Assembly (NCBI GenBank): GCA_017792425.1
Contig: CP051233.1
Coordinates: forward strand, 399,457 to 463,456
Source of the DNA: Thalassovita sp.
GTDB lineage: Bacteria > Pseudomonadota > Alphaproteobacteria > Rhodobacterales > Rhodobacteraceae
DNA length: 64,000 bases
Direction of reading: 5' to 3'
Of the stretch, positions 24,750 through 35,000 are shown one piece after another. Under the pieces are notes generated by a model that searched no databases, had not been told where the DNA came from, and saw only the letters and a list, made by a program, of their open reading frames with translations. A program made the position numbers and the translations under genes. Positions within the stretch are counted from its first letter, which is position 1. Each line of letters starts with the position of its first letter.

Positions 24750-26345
24750 ATGGCCCCCAAAGTTCTGATTTCCGATAAACTGTCTGACGCCGCCATCCAG
24801 ATCTTCAAGGATCGCGGGATCGAGGTCGATTTCCGCCCTGAACTGGGCAAGGACAAGGATGCGCTGGCCGCCGTGATCGGTGACTATGACGGTTTGGCGA
24901 TCCGTTCTGCCACCAAGGTGACCCCCAGCCTGCTGGAAAAGGCCACCAGGCTGAAGGTCGTCGGCCGCGCTGGTATCGGCACTGACAACGTCGACAAGGA
25001 AGCCGCGTCCAAGAAGGGCGTGATCGTGATGAACACCCCGTTCGGCAACATGATCACCACTGCGGAACACGCCATCGCCCTGATGTTCGCCGTTGCCCGC
25101 CAGATCCCCGAGGCATCTGCCTCGACTCACGCGGGCAAGTGGGAGAAGTCCAAGTTCATGGGCGTCGAGCTGACCGGCAAGACCCTGGGCGTCATCGGCG
25201 CCGGCAACATCGGTGGCATCGTCTGCGACCGCGCCCGCGGCCTGAAGATGAAGGTCATCGCGTTCGACCCGTTCCTTTCGGAAGAAAAGGCCGACAAGAT
25301 GGGCGTGGAAAAGGTCGAACTGGACGAACTGCTGTCGCGCGCCGATTTCATCACCCTGCATGTGCCGCTGACCGATGGCACCCGCAATATCCTCAGCCGT
25401 GAAAACCTGGCCAAGACCAAGAAAGGCGTGCGCATCATCAACTGCGCCCGTGGTGGCCTGGTGGACGAAGAGGCGCTGGCCGATCTGCTGAAATCCGGCC
25501 ATGTGGCTGGCGCGGCCTTTGACGTGTTCGCCGTCGAACCGGCGACCGAAAACGTGCTGTTCAACCTGCCCAACGTGGTCTGCACCCCGCACCTGGGCGC
25601 GTCGACCTCGGAGGCGCAGGAAAACGTCGCGCTGCAAGTGGCCGAACAGATGTCCAACTACCTGCTGGACGGCGCTGTTGAAAACGCGCTGAACCTGCCC
25701 TCGATGACCGCCGAAGAGGCCAAGGTCATGGGGCCGTGGGTGAAACTGGCCGGTAACCTCGGCAGCTTCATCGGTCAGCTGACGGATGAGCCGATCAAGG
25801 CCATCAATATCCTGTATGATGGTGTCGTATCGCAGATGAACCTGGCCGCGCTGAACTGCTCGGTCGTGGCGGGGATCATGAAGAAATCCAACCCCGACGT
25901 GAACATGGTTTCGGCCCCGGTCGTCGCCAAGGAACGTGGCATCCAGATCAGCACCACGAACCAGGACAAGTCCGGCGCGTTCGAAGGCTACGTCAAGGTC
26001 ACCGTCGTCACCGACAAGCGTGAACGTTCCATCGCGGGCACCGTGTTCAGCGATGGCAAACCGCGCTTCATCCAGATCAAGGGCATCAACATCGACGCCG
26101 AAGTTGGTGAACACATGCTCTATACCACCAACGAGGACGTGCCGGGTATCATCGGTACCTTGGGGGGCGTGCTGGGCAAACATGGCGTGAACATCGCCAA
26201 CTTTACCCTGGGCCGTGCCAAGGCCGGGGGCGAAGCGATTGCCATCTTGTACCTGGATGAACAGCCTGCACTGTCGATCCTGAGCGAACTGGAAGCAACC
26301 GGCCTGTTCCAGCAGATCAAGCCGCTGGAGTTCGACGCTGCCTGA
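24750..26345 (+). CDS. serA: D-3-phosphoglycerate dehydrogenase
   Basis: A 531-residue NAD-dependent dehydrogenase, first step of serine synthesis. Substrate and Rossmann domains (1-315) include LGVIGAGNIGGIVCDRA, NCARGGLVDE and the catalytic-His region TPHLGASTSEAQ. An intervening ASB domain and a C-terminal ACT domain (from about VPGIIGTLGGVLGKHGVNIA) make it the long, type-I form that can be inhibited by serine. GAAAGGAG lies before ATG 24750. A strong terminator ends the serC-serA unit. Confidence 0.97.
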   Translation: MAPKVLISDKLSDAAIQIFKDRGIEVDFRPELGKDKDALAAVIGDYDGLAIRSATKVTPSLLEKATRLKVVGRAGIGTDNVDKEAASKKGVIVMNTPFGNMITTAEHAIALMFAVARQIPEASASTHAGKWEKSKFMGVELTGKTLGVIGAGNIGGIVCDRARGLKMKVIAFDPFLSEEKADKMGVEKVELDELLSRADFITLHVPLTDGTRNILSRENLAKTKKGVRIINCARGGLVDEEALADLLKSGHVAGAAFDVFAVEPATENVLFNLPNVVCTPHLGASTSEAQENVALQVAEQMSNYLLDGAVENALNLPSMTAEEAKVMGPWVKLAGNLGSFIGQLTDEPIKAINILYDGVVSQMNLAALNCSVVAGIMKKSNPDVNMVSAPVVAKERGIQISTTNQDKSGAFEGYVKVTVVTDKRERSIAGTVFSDGKPRFIQIKGINIDAEVGEHMLYTTNEDVPGIIGTLGGVLGKHGVNIANFTLGRAKAGGEAIAILYLDEQPALSILSELEATGLFQQIKPLEFDAA

Positions 26346-26372
26346 TTCTTTCGCGGTGGCCCCGTGAATTTA

Positions 26373-26401
26373 CCCCGTCCGGTCTGCCGGGCGGGGTTTT
26401 C
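26373..26401 (+). terminator. Rho-independent terminator of serC-serA
   Basis: CCCCGTCCGG pairs with CCGGGCGGGG (10 bp, one G-U, TCTG loop), followed by TTTTC. It starts 28 nt after the serA stop and ends where the convergent gene's stop begins. Confidence 0.92.
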
Positions 26402-26773
26402 TTATGCGCGGGCGCGGGTGGTGATGACCACTGACAGAAAGGTCAGCATGGATGCCAGCGTCAGCACCGATCCGATCTTGGCCAGCGTTTCGCCCTGCTG
26501 GGTCAGCGCCATGACTATCCCCGGCACGATACAGCCCAGCCCCAGCGCGGCCAGCGCCAGATGCAGCTTGGCCAGCTTTGCCTGCCCGGCTGCCGGAACC
26601 ATATGATAATACCCTGCGAATAGGCCCATCGAGACCCAACCGATCAGGTTCAGGTGGGCGTGGGCCGGTGACAGCGTATGATTTCCTGTTGCTGACATCT
26701 GGATGCCCCAGACCATCCCCAACGTGACGCTGACCACCGCCAGCACCATGAAATAGAACGCGATTCCCTTCAT
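26402..26773 (-). CDS. Small membrane protein resembling a heme-copper oxidase subunit I fragment
   Basis: A 123-residue protein with about four membrane helices. The segment LSPAHAHLNLIGWVSMGLFA resembles the His-bearing helix of cbb3/NorB-type heme-copper oxidase subunit I, and a second conserved His-Met pair follows (YYHMVP). Short stand-alone proteins of this kind occur in Rhodobacteraceae; their role is unknown, possibly haem or copper binding. ATG 26773 has GAAGGAAATG context. It converges on serA. Confidence 0.65.
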   Translation of the reverse strand: MKGIAFYFMVLAVVSVTLGMVWGIQMSATGNHTLSPAHAHLNLIGWVSMGLFAGYYHMVPAAGQAKLAKLHLALAALGLGCIVPGIVMALTQQGETLAKIGSVLTLASMLTFLSVVITTRARA

Positions 26774-26987
26774 TTCCTTCTCCCTGTTCTGCCAACCGTC
26801 CGAACCGTGATTCAATCAGGGACGGATGCGCGTTTCCGTTTTTTCCCTTCGGCTATTGTAAACCCGCAGCACCGCCCGGACGGCCACGCTGGATGAGCAT
26901 GCGCGGAACCGGGCTGCCAGGGCGCTGGGGTTCGGACCGATGGTATCAGATCATCGGCGGAAAATTTTCATGCGAGAAACTGATAGT

Positions 26988-27004
26988 TTATATGTTACAT
27001 ATAA
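26988..27004. promoter_or_regulatory. Palindrome abutting the start of the LysR gene
   Basis: TTATATG-TTA-CATATAA is a perfect 7-bp dyad with a 3-nt spacer, ending 2 nt before the ATG at 27007. It contains a T-N11-A core of the kind bound by LysR proteins, so autorepression is likely. No ribosome site fits between it and the ATG, so the mRNA may be leaderless or the dyad may form an occluding hairpin. Confidence 0.55.
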
Positions 27005-27006
27005 GC

Positions 27007-27957
27007 ATGGTGAATTTCAGGACGTTTGACCTCAATCTGCTGCGCGTTCTGGACGCTCTCTTGGATTGCGGCAGTACGGTTGCTGCGGCCCGGCGATTGC
27101 ACATGTCGCAGCCTGCGGTGTCCGCCGCGTTGGCGCGGCTGCGGCAGACGCTTCAGAATCCGCTGTTCGTGCGGCAGGGACGCGGCCTGATCCCGACGGA
27201 TTTCGCCCTGTCGCTGCAACCGGCCCTGCGCGATGTCTTGACCAGAACGGAATCCTTTCTTAGCGGCCCGGATCAGTTCGATCCCACCACTGCAGATGTC
27301 ACCTTCAAGATTTCGGGGATGGATTTCTTCTCTTTGCTTCTGATGCCCCGGCTTGCTGACCATCTGTCGCGCATCGCGCCGTTGGTGCGGGTACAGCAGG
27401 TCAGCCTCGTACCCGATGACTATATCCAGTCGCTTGAAAGTTCCGGGGTGGACGTGGCCCTTATCCCTCAGACGGAACAACCTGCCTGGGTGGACCAGAA
27501 GGTGGTGATGCAATCCCGCTTCACGGTGATCGCGCGGGACGGAAATCCACGTCTGCGGCAGGCCGGGCTGAACGCGGGGGATATCATCCCGCTGGATTTG
27601 TTTTGCGACATTGGCCACATCTTGTGTTCGCCCGATGGCAAGCTGAAGGGCCTGGGCGACGTCGCACTGGCCCGTCAGGGACGGCAGCGCCGCGTGGTGA
27701 TGACCCTGCCGGTGTTTTCCGGCGTGTGCAACGCTGTGGCAGCCAGTGATCTGATCGCGCTGCTGCCGAATGCTCTGGCCCGGCATGTCGCCCCGCAATT
27801 GGGGTTGGTCCTGTACCGGGCCCCGGTCACACTGCCTGCGGTCACTCTGTCGATGGTCTGGCACCGGCGGCATTCCCACGCCCCGGCGCACCGGTGGCTG
27901 CGCGATCAGTTGCAGCAGGCGCTGGCCCCGCTGGACGATCCCGAACCGCTGCCCTAG
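27007..27957 (+). CDS. LysR-family regulator, NodD-like group
   Basis: A 316-residue LysR-type regulator opening FRTFDLNLLRVLDALL, with HTH helix MSQPAVSAALARLRQ and the NodD/LeuO-like continuation NPLFVRQGRGLIPTDFA. The effector domain starts near FKISGMDFFSLLLMPRL. Ligand and targets unknown; the next genes downstream are a phosphatase and a thiolase. The start is uncertain: ATG 27007 fits the family N-terminus, ATG 26992 lies inside the palindrome. Confidence 0.88.
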   Translation: MVNFRTFDLNLLRVLDALLDCGSTVAAARRLHMSQPAVSAALARLRQTLQNPLFVRQGRGLIPTDFALSLQPALRDVLTRTESFLSGPDQFDPTTADVTFKISGMDFFSLLLMPRLADHLSRIAPLVRVQQVSLVPDDYIQSLESSGVDVALIPQTEQPAWVDQKVVMQSRFTVIARDGNPRLRQAGLNAGDIIPLDLFCDIGHILCSPDGKLKGLGDVALARQGRQRRVVMTLPVFSGVCNAVAASDLIALLPNALARHVAPQLGLVLYRAPVTLPAVTLSMVWHRRHSHAPAHRWLRDQLQQALAPLDDPEPLP

Positions 27958-27984
27958 GCTGCACCCAAGCAACCGGAGACCGCA

Positions 27985-28722
27985 ATGACCCAAGACCCGA
28001 TCTATGCCGTGGGCGACATTCATGGCCAGTTGGACATGCTGGAATCCGCGCTGGACTGGATCGAGAAAGACGGAGGGCCAGAGGCGCAGATCGTTTTTGT
28101 CGGTGATCTGGTAGACCGCGGCCCGCACAGCCGCCAGGTGATCGAAACGCTACTGAAGGGGCAAGCGCAGGGCCGGGACTGGACCGTGCTGAGCGGCAAC
28201 CACGACGACCTGTTCGTCGGCTTCCTGGAACGCGGCGCGGTAGACGATCCGCGCATCAAATCCGGCGTTCCCTGGCACGGACCCCGGCTGGGCGGACTGT
28301 CGACGCTGGCCTCTTACGGGATCGGTGATCTGGATCGCCCGGTACCTGACCTGTGGTCCGATGCGCAGCACGCCGTTCCCGCCGCACATCTGAAATTCCT
28401 GCGCGCGCTGCCCTCGTATCTTCGGACAAAAGAACTGTTGTTCGTCCACGCCGGCATACGGCCCGGCCTGCCGCTTGCGCAGCAAACCCGCGATGACATG
28501 ATGTGGATCAGGGCGGACTTTCTGGATGATCCGCGCCCGCATCCTTGGCTGGTGGTGCACGGCCATTCCGCAGTGGATACGGCCGAGCATCGCGGCAACC
28601 GGGTGAACCTGGACAGCGGCGCGGGCTATGGCCGACCGATCACGGCGGCGGTGTTCGAAGGCCGCGATGTCTGGACGCTGGACCCGATGGGCAGAATGCC
28701 GCTGGAACCAACAGGAACCTGA
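27985..28722 (+). CDS. PPP-type serine/threonine phosphatase-like metallophosphoesterase
   Basis: A 245-residue calcineurin-like phosphoesterase with the full metal-binding set of bacterial PrpA/PP1-like enzymes: GDIHGQ (10-15), GDLVDRGPHSR, SGNHDD, VHAGIRPGL and VVHGHS. It should be a Mn-dependent Ser/Thr (or nucleotide) phosphatase in the cytosol. It starts 27 nt after the LysR gene, so the two may share a transcript. Confidence 0.9.
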   Translation: MTQDPIYAVGDIHGQLDMLESALDWIEKDGGPEAQIVFVGDLVDRGPHSRQVIETLLKGQAQGRDWTVLSGNHDDLFVGFLERGAVDDPRIKSGVPWHGPRLGGLSTLASYGIGDLDRPVPDLWSDAQHAVPAAHLKFLRALPSYLRTKELLFVHAGIRPGLPLAQQTRDDMMWIRADFLDDPRPHPWLVVHGHSAVDTAEHRGNRVNLDSGAGYGRPITAAVFEGRDVWTLDPMGRMPLEPTGT

Positions 28723-28797
28723 CGGTACGTTTTTCTTTTGTTGCGGTGCAGCATGGCCTAACGTCGCGGCAATTCCGTTTGCAGAGGGAGAGGACTC

Positions 28798-29973
28798 ATG
28801 TCGGATATTGTTATTCTGGATGGCGCACGCACGGCCATCGGTACTTTTGGCGGGTCACTGGCGGGGATTCCCCCGTCGCAACTGGGCGCCATCGCCACGA
28901 AAGAGGCGTTGACCCGTTCGGGTGTCGAACCCGGCCAGATCGGTCATGTCGTGTTCGGCCATGTCATCAACACCGAGCCGCGCGACATGTATCTGTCCCG
29001 TGTCGCCGCCATTGATGCGGGTATCCCAGACACCACACCCGCGATGAACGTGAATCGCCTGTGCGGCTCTGGCGCGCAGGCCATCGTGTCCGCGACGCAA
29101 TCGCTGATGCTGGGCGATGCCGATTTCGCCGTCGCAGGCGGTGCCGAAAGCATGAGCCGCGCCCCCTATATCGTGCCGGATCAGCGTTGGGGCGCCAAGA
29201 TGGGTGACATCCGCACGCTGGACATGATGCTGGGCGCGCTGAACTGCCCGTTCGGCACTGGCCACATGGGGATCACCGCTGAAAACGTTGCCGCTGAACA
29301 TAACGTGACCCGCGAACAGATGGACGCTTTCGCAGCCGAAAGCCAGAAACGCGCCGCCGCTGCCATCGAAGCCGGATACTTCGACAGCCAGATCGTCCCG
29401 GTCGAAGTCATGGTGAAACGTCAGGCGGTGGCTTTTGCCCGCGACGAACACCCCAAGGCCACGACAGTAGAGGTTCTGGCCGGTCTGCGCCCCGCGTTCA
29501 AGAAGGACGGCGCGGTGACCGCTGGCAATGCTTCGGGCATCAATGATGGTGCCGCCGCGCTGGTTCTTGCCCGTGCGGACGCGGCCGAAAAGGCAGGTCT
29601 GAAACCCAAGGCGCGTATTCTCGGCTATGCACACGCAGGCGTCCGGCCCGAGGTCATGGGTATCGGCCCGATTCCGGCTGTTGAAAACCTGCTGGCCCGC
29701 ACCGGTTTGTCGGCCAGCGATTTCGACGTGATCGAATCCAACGAAGCCTTCGCTGCGCAGGCCATCGCCGTCAACAACGGCCTTGGGCTGGACACCGCCA
29801 AGGTGAACCCCAACGGTGGCGCAATCGCGCTTGGTCACCCGGTCGGCGCAACCGGCGCACTCATTACCGTCAAGGCGCTGTATGAACTGGAACGCATCGG
29901 CGGCAAGCGTGCCCTGATCACCATGTGCATCGGCGGCGGGCAGGGCATCGCCCTGGCGATCGAGCGGATCTGA
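28798..29973 (+). CDS. Acetyl-CoA acetyltransferase (beta-ketothiolase)
   Basis: A 391-residue thiolase. Cys89 in NRLCGSGAQ is the acyl-carrier nucleophile; the C-terminal blocks ESNEAFAAQA, NPNGGAIALGHPVGATGA (His) and CIGGGQG (second Cys) complete the active site. It condenses two acetyl-CoA or cleaves beta-ketoacyl-CoA. No phaB or other PHB gene is adjacent, so it may serve beta-oxidation, ketone-body or ethylmalonyl-type metabolism. GAGGGAGAGGA precedes the ATG and a terminator follows. Confidence 0.94.
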   Translation: MSDIVILDGARTAIGTFGGSLAGIPPSQLGAIATKEALTRSGVEPGQIGHVVFGHVINTEPRDMYLSRVAAIDAGIPDTTPAMNVNRLCGSGAQAIVSATQSLMLGDADFAVAGGAESMSRAPYIVPDQRWGAKMGDIRTLDMMLGALNCPFGTGHMGITAENVAAEHNVTREQMDAFAAESQKRAAAAIEAGYFDSQIVPVEVMVKRQAVAFARDEHPKATTVEVLAGLRPAFKKDGAVTAGNASGINDGAAALVLARADAAEKAGLKPKARILGYAHAGVRPEVMGIGPIPAVENLLARTGLSASDFDVIESNEAFAAQAIAVNNGLGLDTAKVNPNGGAIALGHPVGATGALITVKALYELERIGGKRALITMCIGGGQGIALAIERI

Positions 29974-29997
29974 TCCGTACTTAACCGTATGGGAATT

Positions 29998-30020
29998 GGG
30001 CGGGGTCATCCCCGCCCTTT
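29998..30020 (+). terminator. Terminator of the thiolase gene
   Basis: GGGCGGGG and CCCCGCCC form an 8-bp perfect stem with a TCAT loop, followed by TTT and then CTCA. It sits in the 48-nt gap between convergent thiolase and pbpC. Confidence 0.8.
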
Positions 30021-30021
30021 C

Positions 30022-32055
30022 TCATTCCACCCGGATGCTGACCCGGTCCGATCGTCCCCGTGCGTCGATGACTGACAGGGTCACGAACCCCTTGCCGATA
30101 CCGTACAGCGCAACCTCTCTTGACCGGTTGCCTGTCAGCACGGGCGCGCCATTGGCCAGCACCGTGAACGGCGGTAGCCCGTCGCGCAGCTTCAGCACCA
30201 GCCCGTGATCCTCCAGCGGCAGGCGTGCGCCATCCGGCGGAAAGGCCAGTTTTGGCGCGTCGCTGTCAGGTTCGAACACGGCATCGCGCCCGCGAAAACG
30301 GCGCAGCGGTTGTGGCAGCAGCCCGGCACTGACCAGCAGCGTTTCCGGCGGTGGGGCGGGCAGAGCATCCGTCTGCGGCTTCAGCCGCTGGAACGCTTCG
30401 AACAGGACCGGCGCGGCGATGTCGCCGCCGAACACGCCGGGCACGGGCGTACCGTCGGGTCGCCCGAACCAGACGCCGACCACATGTTTACCATCAAACC
30501 CGATCGCCCAAGCATCTCGGTGCCCATAGGATGTACCGGTCTTGTAGGCCAGTCGGTTGGCGGGTTGGCCGGGGGGTGGGGGCATGCCGGACAGGATATG
30601 CGCCACCTGCCACGCGGCGGCGCGGCTGACGATGCGCGGGCCGTTCGATGCACCACCCTGCGCGTGCAGCCGGACGGCCTGCCCGCCATTGGCCAGCCCC
30701 GCATAAAGTTGCACAAGGTCATGCAGTGACAGCCCCAGCCCCCCCAACGCCACCGCCAGACCGGGCTTGCCGCCGGGAATCACCGGATTGGCCCCGGACC
30801 CGCGCAATCCGGCAACCAAGCGCAACGGTCCCAGCTCATCTGTCAGCAGCACGACCGGGATGTTGAGCGATTGGCGCAGCGCGTCGGCCACCTTGACAGG
30901 ACCGCGAAACAGCCCGTCAAAATTTTGCGGCGCATAGCCTCCGAAGCGCACCGGCCGGTCGTCGATCAGCGTTTCAGGATGCGCCAGCCCCTGATCAAAC
31001 GCCATCGCATAAACCAGTGGTTTCAGCGTCGATCCGGGTGACCGCAGCGCAGACGTCATATCCACGTATCCCTGCGCTTGGCCCGGTGTATATCCGCCCG
31101 ACCCGACAGAGGCCAGGATTTCCCCGCTGGCGATTTCAGCCGCCAGGATAGCGACCGACAGTTCACCCTGCCGCCCCCGCAGGGCCTCTGCCGCCAGCGT
31201 TTCCAGTCCGGTCTGCACCCGCGCGTCCAGCGTCAAGTCATGGCGCTGCAAATCGGGCGCGGCGGCGATTGTGCGGTCGGACAGGTGCGGTGCCAGCATC
31301 GGCACGGGGTTGCGCGCGGATGGAACCGGATCACGCCGCGCGGCCTGAACCGAGTCTGCCGTCAGCACCCCGGCGGCCTGCATCCGTTGCAGCACCCGGT
31401 CACGTGCGGCCAGCGCCGCGCTGGTGGAACGGTCAGGGCGGCGGGCCTCTGGAGATTGCGGCAGCGCAACCAGCAGGGCGGCCTCTGCCGGGGTCAGCCG
31501 GGCAGGCTCCTTGCCGAAATAGGCCAACGCGGCAGCCCGCACCCCTTCGATATTGCCGCCATAGGGCGCCAGCGACAGGTACAGGTTCAGGATGTCCGCC
31601 TTGTCCAGCCGCCGTTCCAGCGCCAGCGCCACGCGCAATTGCCGCAGCTTGCCCTGCCAGCGGCCCGTGGTGCCGTTTTCCAGCAACCGCGCAACCTGCA
31701 TTGTCAGCGTGGACCCCCCCGACACCACCCGGCCGTTCAGCACAGCCTGACCCACCGCGCGCAGCACCGCCCGGGGGTCGGCCCCGTTGTGATCGAAAAA
31801 CCGCTTGTCCTCGTAGGCGATCAGCATGTCCAGAAACCGTCTGTCCACCTGATCCACGGTCACCGGCAAGCGCCACAAACCATTCGCTACCGTATAGGCG
31901 CGCAGCAACACACCACCCCGGTCCCTGACCTCGGTCGAATAGGCAACCACGGTCGGCGGCAGGTCCGTCCCGTCAACCCATCTGTCCGCCGCATCCCGCG
32001 CGCCCGCCCCTGCCAGCAGGGCCGCGACCAACGCGAAGGGGGTGATGCGTTTCAT
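30022..32055 (-). CDS. pbpC: Penicillin-binding protein 1C
   Basis: A 677-residue bifunctional-type peptidoglycan synthase. A short N-terminal hydrophobic anchor is followed by the glycosyltransferase-51 domain (~45-220: EDKRFFDHNGADPRA, SGGSTLTMQVARLL). The transpeptidase domain follows (SPGSTLKPL with the SxxK serine; KTG motif in YKTGTSYGHRDA) and a C-terminal BiPBP_C domain. The ATG overlaps the alpha-2-macroglobulin stop by 4 nt, the common pbpC/yfhM pairing. E. coli PbpC is thought to act with the macroglobulin in envelope defence or repair. Confidence 0.95.
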   Translation of the reverse strand: MKRITPFALVAALLAGAGARDAADRWVDGTDLPPTVVAYSTEVRDRGGVLLRAYTVANGLWRLPVTVDQVDRRFLDMLIAYEDKRFFDHNGADPRAVLRAVGQAVLNGRVVSGGSTLTMQVARLLENGTTGRWQGKLRQLRVALALERRLDKADILNLYLSLAPYGGNIEGVRAAALAYFGKEPARLTPAEAALLVALPQSPEARRPDRSTSAALAARDRVLQRMQAAGVLTADSVQAARRDPVPSARNPVPMLAPHLSDRTIAAAPDLQRHDLTLDARVQTGLETLAAEALRGRQGELSVAILAAEIASGEILASVGSGGYTPGQAQGYVDMTSALRSPGSTLKPLVYAMAFDQGLAHPETLIDDRPVRFGGYAPQNFDGLFRGPVKVADALRQSLNIPVVLLTDELGPLRLVAGLRGSGANPVIPGGKPGLAVALGGLGLSLHDLVQLYAGLANGGQAVRLHAQGGASNGPRIVSRAAAWQVAHILSGMPPPPGQPANRLAYKTGTSYGHRDAWAIGFDGKHVVGVWFGRPDGTPVPGVFGGDIAAPVLFEAFQRLKPQTDALPAPPPETLLVSAGLLPQPLRRFRGRDAVFEPDSDAPKLAFPPDGARLPLEDHGLVLKLRDGLPPFTVLANGAPVLTGNRSREVALYGIGKGFVTLSVIDARGRSDRVSIRVE

Positions 32056-35000
32056 TCGCCGATCACCACTCGGCCAGCATCGGTGCGGGCGTTGTATTGC
32101 GGGCGGTACATGTCCTCTACCGTGGCGGCGGGCTGATGGAACTGGCCCGGGGAAATCGCGCGCACCACATAGGCCAGTTGGAACGGCTTGTCCTGGGTCC
32201 AGTCAACTGCCGCGAGGAAACGGTCGCTGCGGAACTCTGCCGTCTGCGTTTCTGCCGGGTCCAGCCAGTCCAACTGCCGGATATCGCCGGATCGCAGCAG
32301 CGACGGATTGTCGATCTCCAGGCCCGCCGGCAGCGGATCATTCACCATCAGCCGCGCGCCGCCCTTGTCGAACGGAGTCACCGTCAGGACGACAACCAGC
32401 CGCTCGCCCGTTCGCACTCCGTCCAGGCGGCGTTCCACCCCTTCGGGCGTGAAATACCGCCGTTCTATCCGGTAGCCATGACCGCCTGCCGCCGCCGGGG
32501 CATCGGGGACGCCCGTGGTGGTCAGGGTGATCTGGACTGGTGCGCCGCGCGTGTTGCGGATGGCGACGGGCTGCGCGTCCAGCCTGTCCTGATACACACG
32601 GACCATCGGCCCGGCACCGGGTTGGCCGTCGATCTCCAGCCCCGACACGCCGGGGTCTGACACCATTGCATGCGCTGCCATCAGCGCCCAAACGGATTCC
32701 TGCGTGGACAGGCCGCGCCCCGCTTGCCCGATCCGTCCTGCCAGTGCCGCAGCATCGACCGCGCCAAAGCCGGATTCCACCGCCAGCGTCAGCACCGCCG
32801 CCGCATCGCGCAGGTGTGTGCCATAGTCAGCCCGCCACAGATTCTGACCCTGCTGTTCGTCCGGTTGGATCAGGCGGGCGGCGCGGGTGAACATCGCGTC
32901 GGCGCGGGTCTGGTCGCCATACATCGCCAAAGCCGCCCCGATCTGCGCTGCCGACATCGGTGTGGCAAAGGCCCCGCCCTTCACGTCGGCATAGTAACGC
33001 AGGTCGCTCATGGACGCCGCACCTTCACGCGCCAGCACCATCAGGGCATAGGCGATATCTTCGCCGCCGCTGTCAAAATCGGGGGCATAGTTCAGACGGT
33101 TGCGCAGGTTATCCATCGCCAGGCGAAAGGCCAGGTCGGGCACGTCATGCCCTTGCGCGCGGGCGCGGGACAGGAAATCGGACACATAGGCATCCAGCCA
33201 GAAATCACCGGATTCCGCCCGCCACAGGCCAAAGGCCCCGTTGCTGGCCTGCCGGGTCAGTACCAAGTCCACCGCTTGCGCGATCCGCTTGTCGATATCG
33301 ACGCGCCCGCCCAGTCCCATCGCCTGCGCGACCGAGGACATGTACAGCAGTGGCATCGCCCCGCTGGTCACCTGTTCGGTGCAACCATAGGGGTAACGAT
33401 CCAGCGCGGCCAGCAAGGCCGGGGCGTTCAGCGCGGCCAGTGGCCCCGCTGTGAACGTGGCCGATCCGGTGCCGGGCCGCAGCCCCGCCAGCACGTTGTT
33501 GTCCAGCAGGAAGGTATCGCCAGCGGCCAGTTCGAACCGCCGGGTCTCGGAAACTGCGGGATCGTTCTGGCGCACCGGGACTGTCAGTTCCTTGACCAGT
33601 TGCCGTCCATCCGGGGTGGTCAGCGCGATGCGGATTTCGTGATCTCCCACCTCGCTCGCCGTTACGGGCAGGGTCAGGATGGTCTTGCCCTTTTCCGCAA
33701 GATCCAGACCAGACGGCACGCCGCCCAGCGTTACGCCCTTTGCGCTGACATCCAGCCCCATGCGGCCTGCAGGCCCGGTTGCGTGGATCACCTCCAGCAG
33801 CAGGCGGGACTGGTCGCCGGGCGACAGAAAGCGCGGCAGGCTGGCGGTCAGCACCACCGGATCGCGTACCAACACGTCCGCTTCTGCCTGACCCACCGCC
33901 GTTTCGGACCACGCCACCGCCATCAGCCGCACCGTGCCGTTAAAGGCGGGCAAGTCAAACGCCACTTCGGCCCGACCATCGGCGCCAACCTGCACGGGGC
34001 CGCTGAAATAGGCCACCAGTTCCTCGGTCGGCGGGGGCGACTGGAACCGTGCGCCCGATCCGGCATCGCCGCCGGATCGCACCCGGCCCATCGCGCCGTT
34101 CATCCCGTCGATCAGGCGGCCATAGACATCGCGGATGTCCACGCCCAGACGGCGCTGGCCGAAATAATGGGCGGAGGGATCGGGCGATTTGAAGCCGGTC
34201 AGGTTCAGGATACCCACATCCACCGCCGCGACAGTGACCCAGGCGGTATCACCCCCCTGCACCCCGTCAACCTGCACGGCGGCGCGCAGCGTGCCGCGCG
34301 GATCGGCCTCGGGCGCGGTGTCAAAACGGACGGACAGTTGCTTTTCCGCAGGGTCGATGCTGGCATAGGACAGCCCCAGCGACCGCGCCGGATTATGCCC
34401 CGCCGCCACATCCATCGGCCGGATGATCGATGCGGTGACATAGGCTCCGGCCCCCCATTCATCGGTGACGTCCAGCGGGATCAGGTTCTCGCCCTCCTGC
34501 ACTTCAACCGTTTTCATCGCGATCACGCGGTTGGACAGGACAGTCACCAGCGCCGTCCCCGCATAGCGCGGCACGACCCGCAGCATGGCGGTGTCGCCAG
34601 AGCGATAGCCGGGACGGTCCAGCGACAGGTCCAGCGTATCGGGGGTCGTGGTCACATCGGCAGGGGCGTACCAACCCGCATGGAAACTGGCAGAGCCGGA
34701 CACGCTGTCATCCTGCAGGCTTTCGACGATCAGTTCATAGCTGCCCCAGTCCACCGGCGCGGTCACGGTCAGCGGGTCGCTGCCCAATGTGGCCTCGCCA
34801 CTGGCGACGCGCTTGCGGGTGGTGATCGGCTCCCACTCCCAACTGCCCCATTGCTGGTACCACTGATAGCGCCGCTCGACCCGGTTGACGGTCCAGCGGA
34901 CCGGCATCGCGGTCGGGGTCAGCCCCTCGTCCAGCGCGATCACCTGCAGGGTGGCTTCGGTGCCTTCGGGGATCACGTCCTCGAACAGGGGCTTGATCCC

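Noticed and set aside
24564..26183. 539-codon open frame opposite serA
   Set aside because: Antisense shadow in GC-rich DNA; serA on the plus strand is unmistakable.
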